Source of the DNA: Bacteroidota bacterium
Lineage (GTDB): Bacteria; Bacteroidota; Bacteroidia; Bacteroidales; UBA6013
NCBI GenBank assembly: GCA_020048645.1
Contig: JAIFMG010000146.1
Span: 1-64,000 of the forward strand
DNA length: 64,000 bases
Direction of reading: 5' to 3'
Position numbers and translations under genes: made by a program. The notes beneath the pieces are model-generated. The model was not told the DNA's origin. It saw nothing but the letters and a program-made list of their open reading frames with translations, and ran no database searches. Positions within the stretch are counted from its first letter, which is position 1. Every line of letters starts with the position of its first letter. Positions 54,796 through 63,677 of the stretch are shown here, in pieces.

Positions 54796-55866
54796 ATGCG
54801 CCTGAAAACCCTGACCACAAGACTGCTCGCCTGCCTGGCCCTCGGCATCGCGGCCCAGACTGCGGCCGCGCAAGACGCCCCGGGAGCGCCGCCCCCCTTC
54901 CGCGTCATGTTCTACAACTGCGAAAACCTCTTCGACAACCTGGACGACCCGGGCACGATCGACCAGGAGTACCTCCCCGGGGGCGAGCGCGGCTGGACCC
55001 CCTGGCGCATCCACGACAAGCAGTTCAAGATCGCCCAGGTCATCCTTTCCGTCGGAGGCTGGGAGCCGCCCGCCGTCGTCGGCCTCTGCGAAGTCGAAAA
55101 CCGGGCCGTGCTGGAGCAACTGCTCGACAAGACCGGCCTCCGAAGGCTCGGGTACCAGCTCGTCCACCAGGAATCGCCCGACCGCCGCGGCATCGACGTG
55201 GCCATGTTCTACCGCCCCGAGGCCTTCCAACTGCTCGACTTCCGCTACCACCGCGTCATCAACCCCGCCGACTCCGCCTGGGCCACCCGCGACGTCCTCC
55301 ACGCCCGCGGAACGACGCCCTGGGGCGACACGCTGCACCTCTTCTTCAACCACTGGCCCTCGCGCTGGGGCGGGCAGTTCGACACCCAGGACAAGCGGCA
55401 GCTCGCCGCCAACACCGTCCGCGCCGCCCTCGACAGCGTCCTGGCAAGCGAACCCCAGGCCCGCGTCGTCATCATGGGAGACCTCAACGACTACCCCGAC
55501 GACCTCAGCGTTACCCAGACCCTGGGAGCCCTGCACCACTACGACCAGCCCCGCTTCGACAAGCTCTACAACCTTTCCGCCGAGCTCGAACGGCAGGGCC
55601 TCGGCTCGCACAAGTACCAGTACGAGTGGGGAGTGCTCGACCAGACCATCGTCTCCGGCGCGCTGCTCCTGGGCCACGGAAGCCGCTGCGCGCCCAGCGA
55701 CGCCCACATCCAGAACGCCGACTTCCTGCTCGAAGACGACCCGACCTACCTGGGCCAAAAAGTCTCCCGCACCTACATCGGATTCCGCTACCACGGCGGA
55801 TTCAGCGACCACCTGCCCATCTACCTCGAGCTCCGGCCTCCGGCCAACAGCCAGGCCGCCAACTGA
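54796..55866 (+). CDS. Exported endonuclease/exonuclease/phosphatase family protein
   Basis: 356 residues with a signal peptide (MRLKTLTTRLLACLALGIAAQTAAAQ, longer than most). The catalytic motifs of the EEP fold are VMFYNCENLFD (Asn), VGLCEVENRAVL (Glu), MGDLNDYPDD (GDxND) and FSDHLPIY (SDH). These enzymes hydrolyse phosphodiester bonds in nucleic acids or phosphomonoesters. Extracellular nuclease is the likeliest role, although the substrate is not given by sequence. It follows the beta-helix lipoprotein gene by 39 bases. Confidence 0.93.
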   Translation: MRLKTLTTRLLACLALGIAAQTAAAQDAPGAPPPFRVMFYNCENLFDNLDDPGTIDQEYLPGGERGWTPWRIHDKQFKIAQVILSVGGWEPPAVVGLCEVENRAVLEQLLDKTGLRRLGYQLVHQESPDRRGIDVAMFYRPEAFQLLDFRYHRVINPADSAWATRDVLHARGTTPWGDTLHLFFNHWPSRWGGQFDTQDKRQLAANTVRAALDSVLASEPQARVVIMGDLNDYPDDLSVTQTLGALHHYDQPRFDKLYNLSAELERQGLGSHKYQYEWGVLDQTIVSGALLLGHGSRCAPSDAHIQNADFLLEDDPTYLGQKVSRTYIGFRYHGGFSDHLPIYLELRPPANSQAAN

Positions 55867-55967
55867 GCCACGTTGGATACAGAATCAAAAAGAGAAGCCC
55901 TCCCGACACCGCTCAACCGTTCCAAGCTCCAGGCCCGACAACAACTTGAAACAAGACCCTACGCAAC

Positions 55968-56792
55968 ATGCCACCAGCACCCGAAGCGACCACCATTGAC
56001 GCCAAGATCTTCGACCAAGCCAGGCACTTCCACGGCTACGCGACGGCCAACGACAGCCGCTGGCACGTCATCGACCTGCTCAACCTGCTGCGGATCAGAA
56101 AATTCGACCCTGGCGTGAAAAAGGTCTTCCTCCTCGTGGCCATCAGCCTGGTGAAGCCGGCCGACTGGCGCGACAGGCTTTTCGTGCGCGTGGCCAAGGC
56201 CTTGTTCCGGAAATCGCCCAAGGTCGAGCTGCTCGAGGTCTTCTTCAAGCCCAATGTCGGCCGCGATTTCAGCTCGTTCCAGGCCATGCTCCAGAAGGCG
56301 CAGGCCAAAGCCCAGGCCCGCGATTTCATGCTGTTTCAGAACAGAAGCGGACATGGCCCCTTTCGCGCGGGCTGGTATTCCCAGTTCGTGGAACAATTCG
56401 AAAGGTTCGACCGCGTGGCGATCTGCGGCAGCACGATCACCTTTTTCGACCATCCCTCGCGGGCGCAGGGCAAAATCATGCCGCACGTGCAAACCTACGC
56501 CTTCCTGAGCAGCTTCGCGCGCCTGCAAATGCTTGGCACTGAATTCCCTGGCGCCAAGGAGACCCAGCGCCTGGAGGTCATCACGCAAGGCGAAATCGGC
56601 CTGAGCCAGTTCTTCCTCGAAAAAGGACTGGCCATCACCTGCGTCGAATGGCCCGAAGCCCCCATCGACAACCAAACCCGCCCCGCGCGGGTGGGCGATG
56701 TGCGGAAAGTTTCGGCCAAACACTGTTTTTACCACCGCCGCTATTTCCGAAAATGGAACTATTGGAAGCTCTGGTTCGGCATGAAGCCTTGA
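55968..56792 (+). CDS. Putative polysaccharide-synthesis protein (rhamnan synthesis F-like)
   Basis: 274 residues. VFFKPNVGRDFSSFQAML, DFMLFQNRSGHGPFRAGW and VQTYAFLSSFARL match the pattern of rhamnan synthesis protein F-like enzymes (NxGRDhxxF, then NDSxxGP, then HVQSYF-like). Function in surface glycan synthesis is inferred from this resemblance and from the following glycosyltransferase, 38 bases downstream. The start is set by the Ala-rich ATG at 55968; the sequence upstream contains the end of the nuclease and no signal. Confidence 0.65.
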   Translation: MPPAPEATTIDAKIFDQARHFHGYATANDSRWHVIDLLNLLRIRKFDPGVKKVFLLVAISLVKPADWRDRLFVRVAKALFRKSPKVELLEVFFKPNVGRDFSSFQAMLQKAQAKAQARDFMLFQNRSGHGPFRAGWYSQFVEQFERFDRVAICGSTITFFDHPSRAQGKIMPHVQTYAFLSSFARLQMLGTEFPGAKETQRLEVITQGEIGLSQFFLEKGLAITCVEWPEAPIDNQTRPARVGDVRKVSAKHCFYHRRYFRKWNYWKLWFGMKP

Positions 56793-56830
56793 ACCGCGCT
56801 TCACCTACCCCACACCCTAAAAACATCGGC

Positions 56831-57775
56831 ATGAAGATCCTTTTCATCGGCTCCAAGCGGTTCGACTACGTGCAGGACCTGAGCTACTCGGGCCTGGTCA
56901 AGATCCTGGGAACCAAGAACGTCATCGAATACCAGTGGAACCCGAAATACCACTTCAAGCTCAAGGAATACCCCAAGAACCTCGGCTACCAGCCCGGATT
57001 TCCGCTCAAGGGCATTTTCAGGCGCAAGACGGACTACGACATGGTGCTGGTGGCCTCGAACAAGCCCGACGCCATCAAGGCCTACCTGGCTCTGGTCCAG
57101 CGGATTCCGGCCAAGGTTCCCGTGGTGTTCGTCGATGGCGGCGACCGTCCGGAGCTGGGCGGCGACATTGTCAGGACCTCCGGCCAGGCGCTTCACGACG
57201 CATTTTTCGGGGCGCGGGAGCTCGATTTCGTCTTCAAGCGCGAAATGCTGAAGGAGGCCGCCTATCCGGCCCATGTCTTTCCCTTTCCGATCAGCGTGAA
57301 CCTCGACCGGATTCCCAAGTCCTTGGCCACCAGCAAGAAGTACGAAGTCGCCTTCTGGGCCGGGGCCGGCTCGCACCCCATCCGGCAGCGTGTTTTCGAG
57401 CGGCTCGAAGGCCAGTTCGACTGCCAGGCCAACGGCACACTGCCCAACCAGAGCCTGGGCAAGTTCGCCGCCACCCGCGTCTCGCTCAACTTCCGCGGCG
57501 GCGGCTGGGACACCCTGCGCTACTGGGAAATCCCCGCCACGGGCGCCTTCATGCTCAGCCAGCCGCCGGGCATCCTGATTCCCAACGACTTCCAAGACCG
57601 GCAGCACGTCGTCCACTGCCAGGAGGACCTCTCGGACCTGCTCGACCTCTGCGTCTATTACCTCCGCCACGAAAGCGAGCGCGAAGCCATCGCCCGCGCC
57701 GGGCACGAGCACATGCTCCGCTTCCACACCGACCGCGCCCGAGCCCAGTTCCTGCTCGAAACCGTCGGGCGATGA
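56831..57775 (+). CDS. CgeB-like (GT1-type) glycosyltransferase
   Basis: 314 residues from MKILFIGSKRFDYVQDL at 56831. The C-terminal half, AFWAGAGSHPIRQRVFERL, the donor-binding NFRGGGWDTLRYWEIPATGAFML and SERE-type ending, matches YkvP/CgeB family glycosyltransferases (Glyco_trans_1_2). It probably transfers a nucleotide-sugar unit to a surface glycan. The preceding ORF overlap upstream (56648) is the tail of the neighbouring gene. The end of this gene plus its 3' region is duplicated at 62302-62660 with a 130-bp deletion. Confidence 0.88.
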   Translation: MKILFIGSKRFDYVQDLSYSGLVKILGTKNVIEYQWNPKYHFKLKEYPKNLGYQPGFPLKGIFRRKTDYDMVLVASNKPDAIKAYLALVQRIPAKVPVVFVDGGDRPELGGDIVRTSGQALHDAFFGARELDFVFKREMLKEAAYPAHVFPFPISVNLDRIPKSLATSKKYEVAFWAGAGSHPIRQRVFERLEGQFDCQANGTLPNQSLGKFAATRVSLNFRGGGWDTLRYWEIPATGAFMLSQPPGILIPNDFQDRQHVVHCQEDLSDLLDLCVYYLRHESEREAIARAGHEHMLRFHTDRARAQFLLETVGR

Positions 57776-57834
57776 GCCGAAGGCAATGCCCCGAGAGCGA
57801 TCGCCCGAAGGCTGGCCAAGCCCGAGTTTTTCGC

Positions 57835-57842
57835 TATCTTTG
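57835..57842 (+). promoter_or_regulatory. -7 box of the TPR-ATPase gene
   Basis: TATCTTTG, 42 bases before the start codon; no good -33 TTG. The same box and surroundings recur at 62631-62638 in the duplicate. Confidence 0.45.
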
Positions 57843-57883
57843 AACTGAAATCCTACCCGCGAAACCAACAGCGCCCCCCGGCC

Positions 57884-60673
57884 ATGAACGACAAGATCAA
57901 AGAACTGCTGGCCAAAGCAGCCAAGCTCGAAGCATCCGAAGACCACGAACAACTCGCCGAAGTCTATCGCGAGCTGGCCAGGCTGTACCACAAGGCCAAA
58001 AACAAAGAGAAAAACGAGGAGTATTTGGCGAAAGCGAAGGAGGAAAAGGAGAAAGCACCGGGACAAGCCAAAAGCGATGACCCATTGGCCAAGCTCGACT
58101 CTATCGCCAAAATGGAAGATTCACCCCGAAAATCGGCCCTGCTGGAAGAGCTTATTGCAAAAAATCCACAGAACGTGATTTTGAACTCCTTGTTCGCTGA
58201 GGCCAACTTCAGTCTCAGGCAATTTACCGAGGCCAAGCACTACTATGAGGTAGTTTTTAAGGAATTGGAGTCAAGCGGAGCAAATCCTGAACTTAGTGCC
58301 ATAACCGCATTTCGATTGGCTACGATTTATGAAGATAATGACATCGAACAATCAAAAACGTTCTACGAAAAAGCGATTTCACTAAAACCGAACTTTGCAG
58401 AGGCTTATTCCAATTTGGGAAATTTACTTGCAACGCATTATCAGGATTCCGAAAACGCCAAAGAATGCTATGAAAAAGCAATTTCGTTAATGCCTGATTA
58501 TCCAGAAGCCCTTTTCAATTTGGGTTATATTCTAGCAAATCATTACCATGAGAACGAAGAAGCCGAAAAAAACTTCGAAAAAGTAATAACCTTAATGCCT
58601 GACAATGCATTTGCTTACAGTAACTTAGGCGCCACACTAATACTTGACTACAACAAACGAGAAAGAGCAAAAGTGACCCTCGAAAAAGCTATTTCACTTA
58701 ATCCTGACTTCGCAACAGCTTATTCAAATTTAGGCATAGTATTGACAAAGCATTTCAAAGAACACGAGAAGGCCAAAGAAAACTTTGAAAAAGCGATTGG
58801 GCTAAATCCTGATTTCGCAGAGGCTTATTTCAATTTGGGCAATCTACTGGCAAGCCATTACAAGGAATACGAAAAATCCAAAGAAAATTACGAAAAAGCA
58901 ATTTCACTTAAGCCCGACTACGCAGAAGCTTATTCATATTTGGGTGAATTATTCACAACCCAACTACAGGAACATGATAAAGCCAAGGAGTGCTTCGAAA
59001 AAGCAATTTCTTTAAAGCCAGAAGACCCAGAAGCATTAATAAACTTTGGGTATCTATTGACAACACATTTTGAGGAGCATGAAAAAGCCAAAAAATGCTA
59101 CGAAAAAGCAATTTTGTTAAAGCCTGACGCTGCAGACGCAATTTTCGATTTAGGGTATCTATTTACAATACATTTCAAGGAGTATGAAAAGGCCAAGGAA
59201 TGCTTCGAAAGAGCAATTTCGTTAAAGCCTGACGATGCAGAAGCTTTTTCCAACTTAGGGTATTTATTGACAACACATTTCCAGGAGCACGAAAAGGCAA
59301 AAGAATGTTTCGAAAAAGCAATTTCGTTAAAGCCTGACATCTGGAGAGCACACCACTTTTTAGGAGTCACCCAGTATTTCATCGGTCAAATCGATGAAGC
59401 CAAATACCACATCACAAAAGCCATCGAACTGAACAAAGAATCGACTTTTTCGCGGCACGCGCTCGGTGAAATCATCGAGAAAGAACCTTTCATCACGGGG
59501 CTTACCATCCAGAAGCTGAGGCATTTGAGGGACTTGGAGATCGATTTGGATGAAAACGAGCCCAAGCACCTGATGCTGACGGGCATCAACGGCAGCGGGA
59601 AGACGACGGTCTTGCGGGAATGCAAGGAGTACCTGAAACGGGTGCTCGAAATGCCCATCGACGAGCTGTTCACGGAAAAGGCCCGGCAGGAGCTCCTGTT
59701 TCCTAAGGACTACGCGCTGATAGTCAAGCTCAACGGCAAGAGCCCGCTGGACCTGCGCTACGCCTACGAAAGCGGCAGGCTGATTGTCAAGTACCTGGGG
59801 GCCAACACGGGCCTGGAGGGCAACCGGGCGCTGAACGCGCGGGGCGTCGAAACGGTGGAGAAGGTGGCCCTGCCCTGGATCAACCGCATCGAGGAGAACC
59901 TGGCCGACAAGATCGTGTCCTACCTGGTGGACCAGGACTACAACAGGCTGCGGGCCTTCCGCAACAAGGACGAGGCGACCTACAAGGCCATCGACGCCTG
60001 GTTCGAGCGGTTCTTGGAAATCCTCCAGTCGTTCGACGAGGGCATCGAGGGGCTGGAGTACGCGGAGGCCGACAAGCGGCACAGCTTCATCCTGAAGGTG
60101 AAGAACCCGCTCAACCCCAACGAGTTGACCCCGGTGGAGTTCCACGAACTGCCGGACGGCTTCAAGGCCATGTTCAAGATCGTCTTCGAGGTGATGCTTC
60201 AGATGCAGAGCAAGGTCGAGCTGAGCTACTTCTTGCCGGGCATCGTGATGATCGACGAGCCGGAGCTGTTCCTGCACGTGCGCCTGCAAGAGCGGGTCCT
60301 GCCGACGCTGACCAAGCTGTTTCCGAACATCCAGTTCATCGTGGCCACGCATTCGCCCTTCGTCCTGCGCTCGATCCCGAACGCGGTGATCTACGACCTG
60401 GGCAAGAAAATCCGCCTCGAAAACCTCTCGGAGGTGCCCGTCAGCTACCTGAACGACTACTACTTCCGGCAAAGCCCAGAGGATGTGGCGAATATCTTGT
60501 CGAAGCTGAAAGAGTTTGAGCGACTGATCGAGGGCTACCGCGAGGGCAAGCTGACGCAAGAGGAGCGCGAGCGCCTGGCGGAGCTGGAGGTCTTCCTCGA
60601 TGAAAACGCGCCCTACGTCTCGGATAAGGACTACACCCGGTTCAAGGAAAACCAGAAATTCCTCTACGAATGA
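57884..60673 (+). CDS. TPR-fused PtuA-like AAA ATPase (Septu-type defence)
   Basis: 929 residues. A charged N-terminal helix (1-60), then about ten near-identical 35-residue tetratricopeptide repeats (about 140-520, e.g. KAKECFEKAISLKPD), then an SMC/OLD-like ATPase with Walker A GINGSGKTT (567-575), signature-region HELPDGFKAMF, Walker B GIVMIDEPELFLH (786-798) and switch ATHSPF (821-826). An ATPase of this sort overlapping an HNH nuclease gene is the PtuA-PtuB arrangement of Septu. Ordinary PtuA lacks such a TPR array. The TPR part is AT-rich while the ATPase half is GC-rich, so the gene is a mosaic. Stop and next start overlap by ATGA. Confidence 0.85.
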   Translation: MNDKIKELLAKAAKLEASEDHEQLAEVYRELARLYHKAKNKEKNEEYLAKAKEEKEKAPGQAKSDDPLAKLDSIAKMEDSPRKSALLEELIAKNPQNVILNSLFAEANFSLRQFTEAKHYYEVVFKELESSGANPELSAITAFRLATIYEDNDIEQSKTFYEKAISLKPNFAEAYSNLGNLLATHYQDSENAKECYEKAISLMPDYPEALFNLGYILANHYHENEEAEKNFEKVITLMPDNAFAYSNLGATLILDYNKRERAKVTLEKAISLNPDFATAYSNLGIVLTKHFKEHEKAKENFEKAIGLNPDFAEAYFNLGNLLASHYKEYEKSKENYEKAISLKPDYAEAYSYLGELFTTQLQEHDKAKECFEKAISLKPEDPEALINFGYLLTTHFEEHEKAKKCYEKAILLKPDAADAIFDLGYLFTIHFKEYEKAKECFERAISLKPDDAEAFSNLGYLLTTHFQEHEKAKECFEKAISLKPDIWRAHHFLGVTQYFIGQIDEAKYHITKAIELNKESTFSRHALGEIIEKEPFITGLTIQKLRHLRDLEIDLDENEPKHLMLTGINGSGKTTVLRECKEYLKRVLEMPIDELFTEKARQELLFPKDYALIVKLNGKSPLDLRYAYESGRLIVKYLGANTGLEGNRALNARGVETVEKVALPWINRIEENLADKIVSYLVDQDYNRLRAFRNKDEATYKAIDAWFERFLEILQSFDEGIEGLEYAEADKRHSFILKVKNPLNPNELTPVEFHELPDGFKAMFKIVFEVMLQMQSKVELSYFLPGIVMIDEPELFLHVRLQERVLPTLTKLFPNIQFIVATHSPFVLRSIPNAVIYDLGKKIRLENLSEVPVSYLNDYYFRQSPEDVANILSKLKEFERLIEGYREGKLTQEERERLAELEVFLDENAPYVSDKDYTRFKENQKFLYE

Positions 60674-61308
60674 TCCGCATCGAAAGAAGCACCAAGCCAA
60701 GGGCTCCGTTCAAGTGCACCGATTCCGAAATTAAGGAACGGATCCACGACGACTTCCTTCACCTTTGCTATGTTTGTGAGGAGTATGTAGCCACAAGCTA
60801 CGAGATTGACCATTTCTTCCCCAAAGGCCAGGTGGAGTTCAAGCATTTGGAGCACGATTGGGACAATCTTTTTTGCATCTGCCCCAAATGCAACCAGCAG
60901 AGGCCGAAGGATATCAACACGAAGGGCAAAGAGGTGCTGGACAGTTGCAAGGACGATGTGGAAACCCGGCTGCGCTTGCGGTTTGTTGGGCAACGGGTGG
61001 AGGTGCTGGCCACCGACCCAGGGGACGAGAAGGCCAAAAACACGAAAAATCTGCTGGATCGGATCTACAATGGCATCGGCGCCACGCCAGGCACGCGCGC
61101 GCACCTCGACAGACGGGAGGCGATTCAGAAAATCATAAAGAAATTTGAAGAACAGGTCGAAAAGTTCAAAAAGAACGACGTGTTCAAAAGCGAAGTCGTG
61201 GAGCGGCTGGCGAAGGATTCGCGAAGCGATTACAGCTCCTTCGTAACGTTCAAGCGGCAGTGGATACGGGACCACCACCCGGAGCTGGCGGAGCTGATTC
61301 CGGATTGA
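60670..61308 (+). CDS. PtuB-like HNH endonuclease
   Basis: 212 residues. The nuclease core has CYVCEE (C33, C36), YEIDHFFPK (D47, H48), HDWDNLFCICPKCNQQR (N66, and C71/C74 pairing the first two cysteines on a zinc ion). A helical C-terminal region with EEQVEKFKKNDVF follows. It begins within the stop of the ATPase gene (ATGA), so the two are produced together; in Septu, PtuA and PtuB form a complex that cleaves DNA on phage infection. It is GC-rich like the ATPase half. Confidence 0.88.
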   Translation: MIRIERSTKPRAPFKCTDSEIKERIHDDFLHLCYVCEEYVATSYEIDHFFPKGQVEFKHLEHDWDNLFCICPKCNQQRPKDINTKGKEVLDSCKDDVETRLRLRFVGQRVEVLATDPGDEKAKNTKNLLDRIYNGIGATPGTRAHLDRREAIQKIIKKFEEQVEKFKKNDVFKSEVVERLAKDSRSDYSSFVTFKRQWIRDHHPELAELIPD

Positions 61309-61524
61309 GCGCTGGCTCGGACGGCGATAACCTGACGACGGGAAAGCAGAAAAACACAGGCTGACCAGACGCCTACAATGTGCCGAGAAGAAATACCGCA
61401 CAATTTTTGATGGCAAAAAGCGATGGCGTGAATGAAGAACACAATTCAATCGGACATTTCAACCATCAACCTGTTGATAATCACCAATACGAAAAACGTT
61501 TTTCCATCATTCTAAAACTCTGAA

Positions 61525-62085
61525 ATGGAAAATTTAGAACCGTATAGAATAGAGGGCTTGGATTTAAGCCTCCAACGCAAAGGTGATCTTTTGTACCACG
61601 AGGGGCCCCTATTGTCTCACTTTGTGAACGCGCAAAACCCTGATGAACACTACTTCTACAAGTGGAGTGATTGCGATGACCTGCACAATCGCTGGCTAAT
61701 TTTTGGTATCTCCACCGAAAACTTGAGCTTCTTTTTTGATGAAAAATTGTCATTGTTGGCCTTGATTCAGAAAACCAACTTCTTGTTTTTTGTGGACCTT
61801 GACACCAACCTGAATACCGTCAACACATTCGTTTGTCCAACACAAAAAATACCTTCCGATTACCTTCCTTCAGAAAGGTCATTTTTTAAGGAAAGCCAAT
61901 ACGAACAATACGCAATATCCCTTAGAAACGATTTGAAGCAGGAAAAAAAAGATGCGAGCGAACATAACTTTTACCCCATTTTACTCAAAGAAATGATTTC
62001 CATCAAGGAAACCCAAGAGCGGCAAAATTTGTTGCTGAACTTGATCATGAAAAATCTTGATAAAAAACCGCATCTTTCCGACTAA
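61525..62085 (+). CDS. AT-rich hypothetical protein, DUF6575-like
   Basis: 186 residues. LLYHEGPLLSHFVNAQ, HYFYKWSDCDDLHNRWLIF and NTFLFF-like (NFLFFVDLD) resemble the pattern of DUF6575-type proteins (YxGPhLF...YhxxWhDxD...WLhhxhS), which are of unknown function and often near defence genes. No catalytic motif is seen. It is A+T-rich, has no homologue here, and is separated from PtuB by 216 bases with no gene. Repeat copy A begins right after its stop codon. Confidence 0.6.
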   Translation: MENLEPYRIEGLDLSLQRKGDLLYHEGPLLSHFVNAQNPDEHYFYKWSDCDDLHNRWLIFGISTENLSFFFDEKLSLLALIQKTNFLFFVDLDTNLNTVNTFVCPTQKIPSDYLPSERSFFKESQYEQYAISLRNDLKQEKKDASEHNFYPILLKEMISIKETQERQNLLLNLIMKNLDKKPHLSD

Positions 62086-62225
62086 TTCTGCTTTGCAAAT
62101 TCATGGATTCAAATAAGGTAATAAGGTTGTTTTGACTCCGGCAATTGATTTTCTACTAAGGTTTTACCCAAAAATAAGGTCTTATCATCCCATCTGCAAC
62201 GATAACCTTGTGCCATGTTGCTTTC
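62086..62225 (+). repeat. Direct repeat copy A (about 140 bp)
   Basis: CTTTGCAAATTCATGGATTC through TAAGGTTTTACCC to GCCATGTTGCTTTCG. It is about 95 percent identical by eye to 63247-63386, 1161 bases away. It starts directly at the stop codon of the hypothetical gene. Confidence 0.9.
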
Positions 62226-62301
62226 GATGATGCAATGTCCCAATTTCCCATTCCCGAAAAGTTTGGGACGTTCTGACAATGCCCATCGCAGGATTATCTC
62301 G

Positions 62302-62571
62302 CCCCATCCGGCAGCGTGTTTTCGAGCGGCTCGAAGGCCAGTTCGACTGCCAGGCCAACGGCACACTGCCCAACCAGAGCCTGGGCAAGTTCGCCGCCAC
62401 CCGCGTCTCGCTCAACTTCCGCGGCGGCGGCTGGGACCCCCTGCGCTACTGGGAAATCCCCGCCACGGGCGCGAGCGCGAAGCCATCGCCCGCGCCGGGC
62501 ACGAGCACCTGCTCCGCTTCCACACCGACCGCGCCCGAGCCCAGTTCCTGCTCGAAACCGTCGGGCGATGA
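62302..62571 (+). pseudogene. Broken duplicate of the CgeB-like glycosyltransferase end
   Basis: From 62302 the sequence copies 57376 onward almost base for base, then jumps from GGGCGC to GAGCGCGAAG, omitting about 130 bases of the original (57547-57676) and so shifting the frame by one. The breakpoint has a GCG repeat. It ends at the same TGA as the original. No start or promoter of its own. Confidence 0.9.
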
Positions 62572-62630
62572 GCCGAAGGCAATGCCCCGACACCGATCGC
62601 CCGAAGGCTGGCCAAGCCCGAGTTTTTCGC

Positions 62631-62638
62631 TATCTTTG
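62631..62638 (+). promoter_or_regulatory. Duplicated -7 box
   Basis: TATCTTTG, copy of the box at 57835 with the same flanking bases. Confidence 0.45.
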
Positions 62639-62678
62639 AACTGAAATCCAACCCGCTCAACCAACATCGCCCCCCGGC

Positions 62679-62903
62679 ATGAACGACAAAATCAAAGAAC
62701 TGGAGGCCAAAGCCGCCAAGCTCGAAGCATCCGAAGACCACCCACAACTCCCCGAAGTCTATCGCGAGCTGGCCCGGCTGTACCACAAGGCCAAAAACAA
62801 AGAGAAAAACGAAGAGTTTCTGGCGAAAGTGAGGGCGGCTAAGGAGAAAATTGAGGGAACCCAAGCCTGGATTCAAGTCATTAACGCAATAGGTGATTCT
62901 TGA
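62679..62903 (+). pseudogene. Truncated duplicate of the TPR-ATPase N-terminus
   Basis: 74 codons; MNDKIKEL and KAAKLEASEDH, then VYRELARLYHKAKNKEKNEE, copy the first ~55 residues of the ATPase at 57884, after which the sequences part and the frame ends without TPRs or ATPase. It could be transcribed from the duplicated box. Either a dead remnant or a small N-domain protein. Confidence 0.8.
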
Positions 62904-63246
62904 TTTTGATATTGGCTTGCGCCCCTTCGGGGCTTTCGGGGCGAAGTCTGCGCGTTCGAAAGGGGCGTAGCCCTGGCATCTTATGCCAAGTTGCGTTCAA
63001 CGGTGATGGATACGAATCGTCGGCATCCTGCGAAATTAGGGTCGGAAGGGAGGCGGATGAGTCGGTTTTGATGAATAAGGGAATCTTCCTCAAAACTTGA
63101 GTCCAGTATAAAAACCATTAGGGGATTTGTCCACGAAAGGCACGAAGGGCACGAAAATTTTTTGAAATCAAAATTGGGTCCAGCATAAAGAAAGGGAATT
63201 TTGAAATGACCTTTTTGGACCGCGCCCAAACTTAATTTTCATCCGT
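62904..63246. other. Non-coding repeat-rich stretch
   Basis: No gene seen. It holds an inverted GCCCCTTCGGGGC, the sequence TTATGCCAAGTTGCGTTCAA, which recurs in altered form after repeat B (63370), the short tandem CACGAAAGG/CACGAAGGG/CACGAAAA near 63133, and two copies of GTCCAGYATAAA about 77 bases apart. Confidence 0.6.
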
Positions 63247-63386
63247 TCTACTTTGCAAATTCATGGATTCAAATAAGGTAATAAGGTTGTTTTGACTCCG
63301 TCAATTGATTTTCTACTAAGGTTTTACCCAAAAATAAGGTCTTGTCATGGCATCTGCAATGATAACCTTGTGCCAAGTTGCTTTCG
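63247..63386 (+). repeat. Direct repeat copy B (about 140 bp)
   Basis: Second copy of the 62086-62225 repeat. The following 63387-63600 has no gene and contains CCCCGGAGGGG and CCCCTTCGGGG palindromes. Confidence 0.9.
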
Positions 63387-63604
63387 GTGGCAACAAATTC
63401 AAGTCGTCAGCAGCCTGCGAGATTTGGATGAAAAGGCAGGCTTATGGCACGGATTCCGGGCGAATCCCGAAGGGATGGAATGGTTGTAGCCAGCCAAGCG
63501 TGCGATGGAGGGAAACCCCGGAGGGGTGGCATTACCTGTTCCATCCTGCCGAGGTAGATAATGTCACCCCTTCGGGGTTCTCTTATTGGGCTTGGCTCCG
63601 CTTT

Positions 63605-63675
63605 CTACAATCATGACACCCCTCCGGATTTGGGCGCGGCTTCAAGGCAATCCATCGCGTTTGAAAGCGACTTGG
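63605..63675 (+). repeat. Dispersed repeat, copy 2
   Basis: Same 71-base element as at 24115-24185, with about 12 differences. Confidence 0.75.
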
Positions 63676-63677
63676 GC

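Noticed and set aside
57884-61308. Retron with Septu effectors
   Set aside because: No reverse transcriptase or msr-msd-like repeat is visible in the flanks.
60670-61308. Stand-alone homing endonuclease
   Set aside because: Overlap with the ATPase gene and the absence of an intron or intein make a PtuB role more likely.
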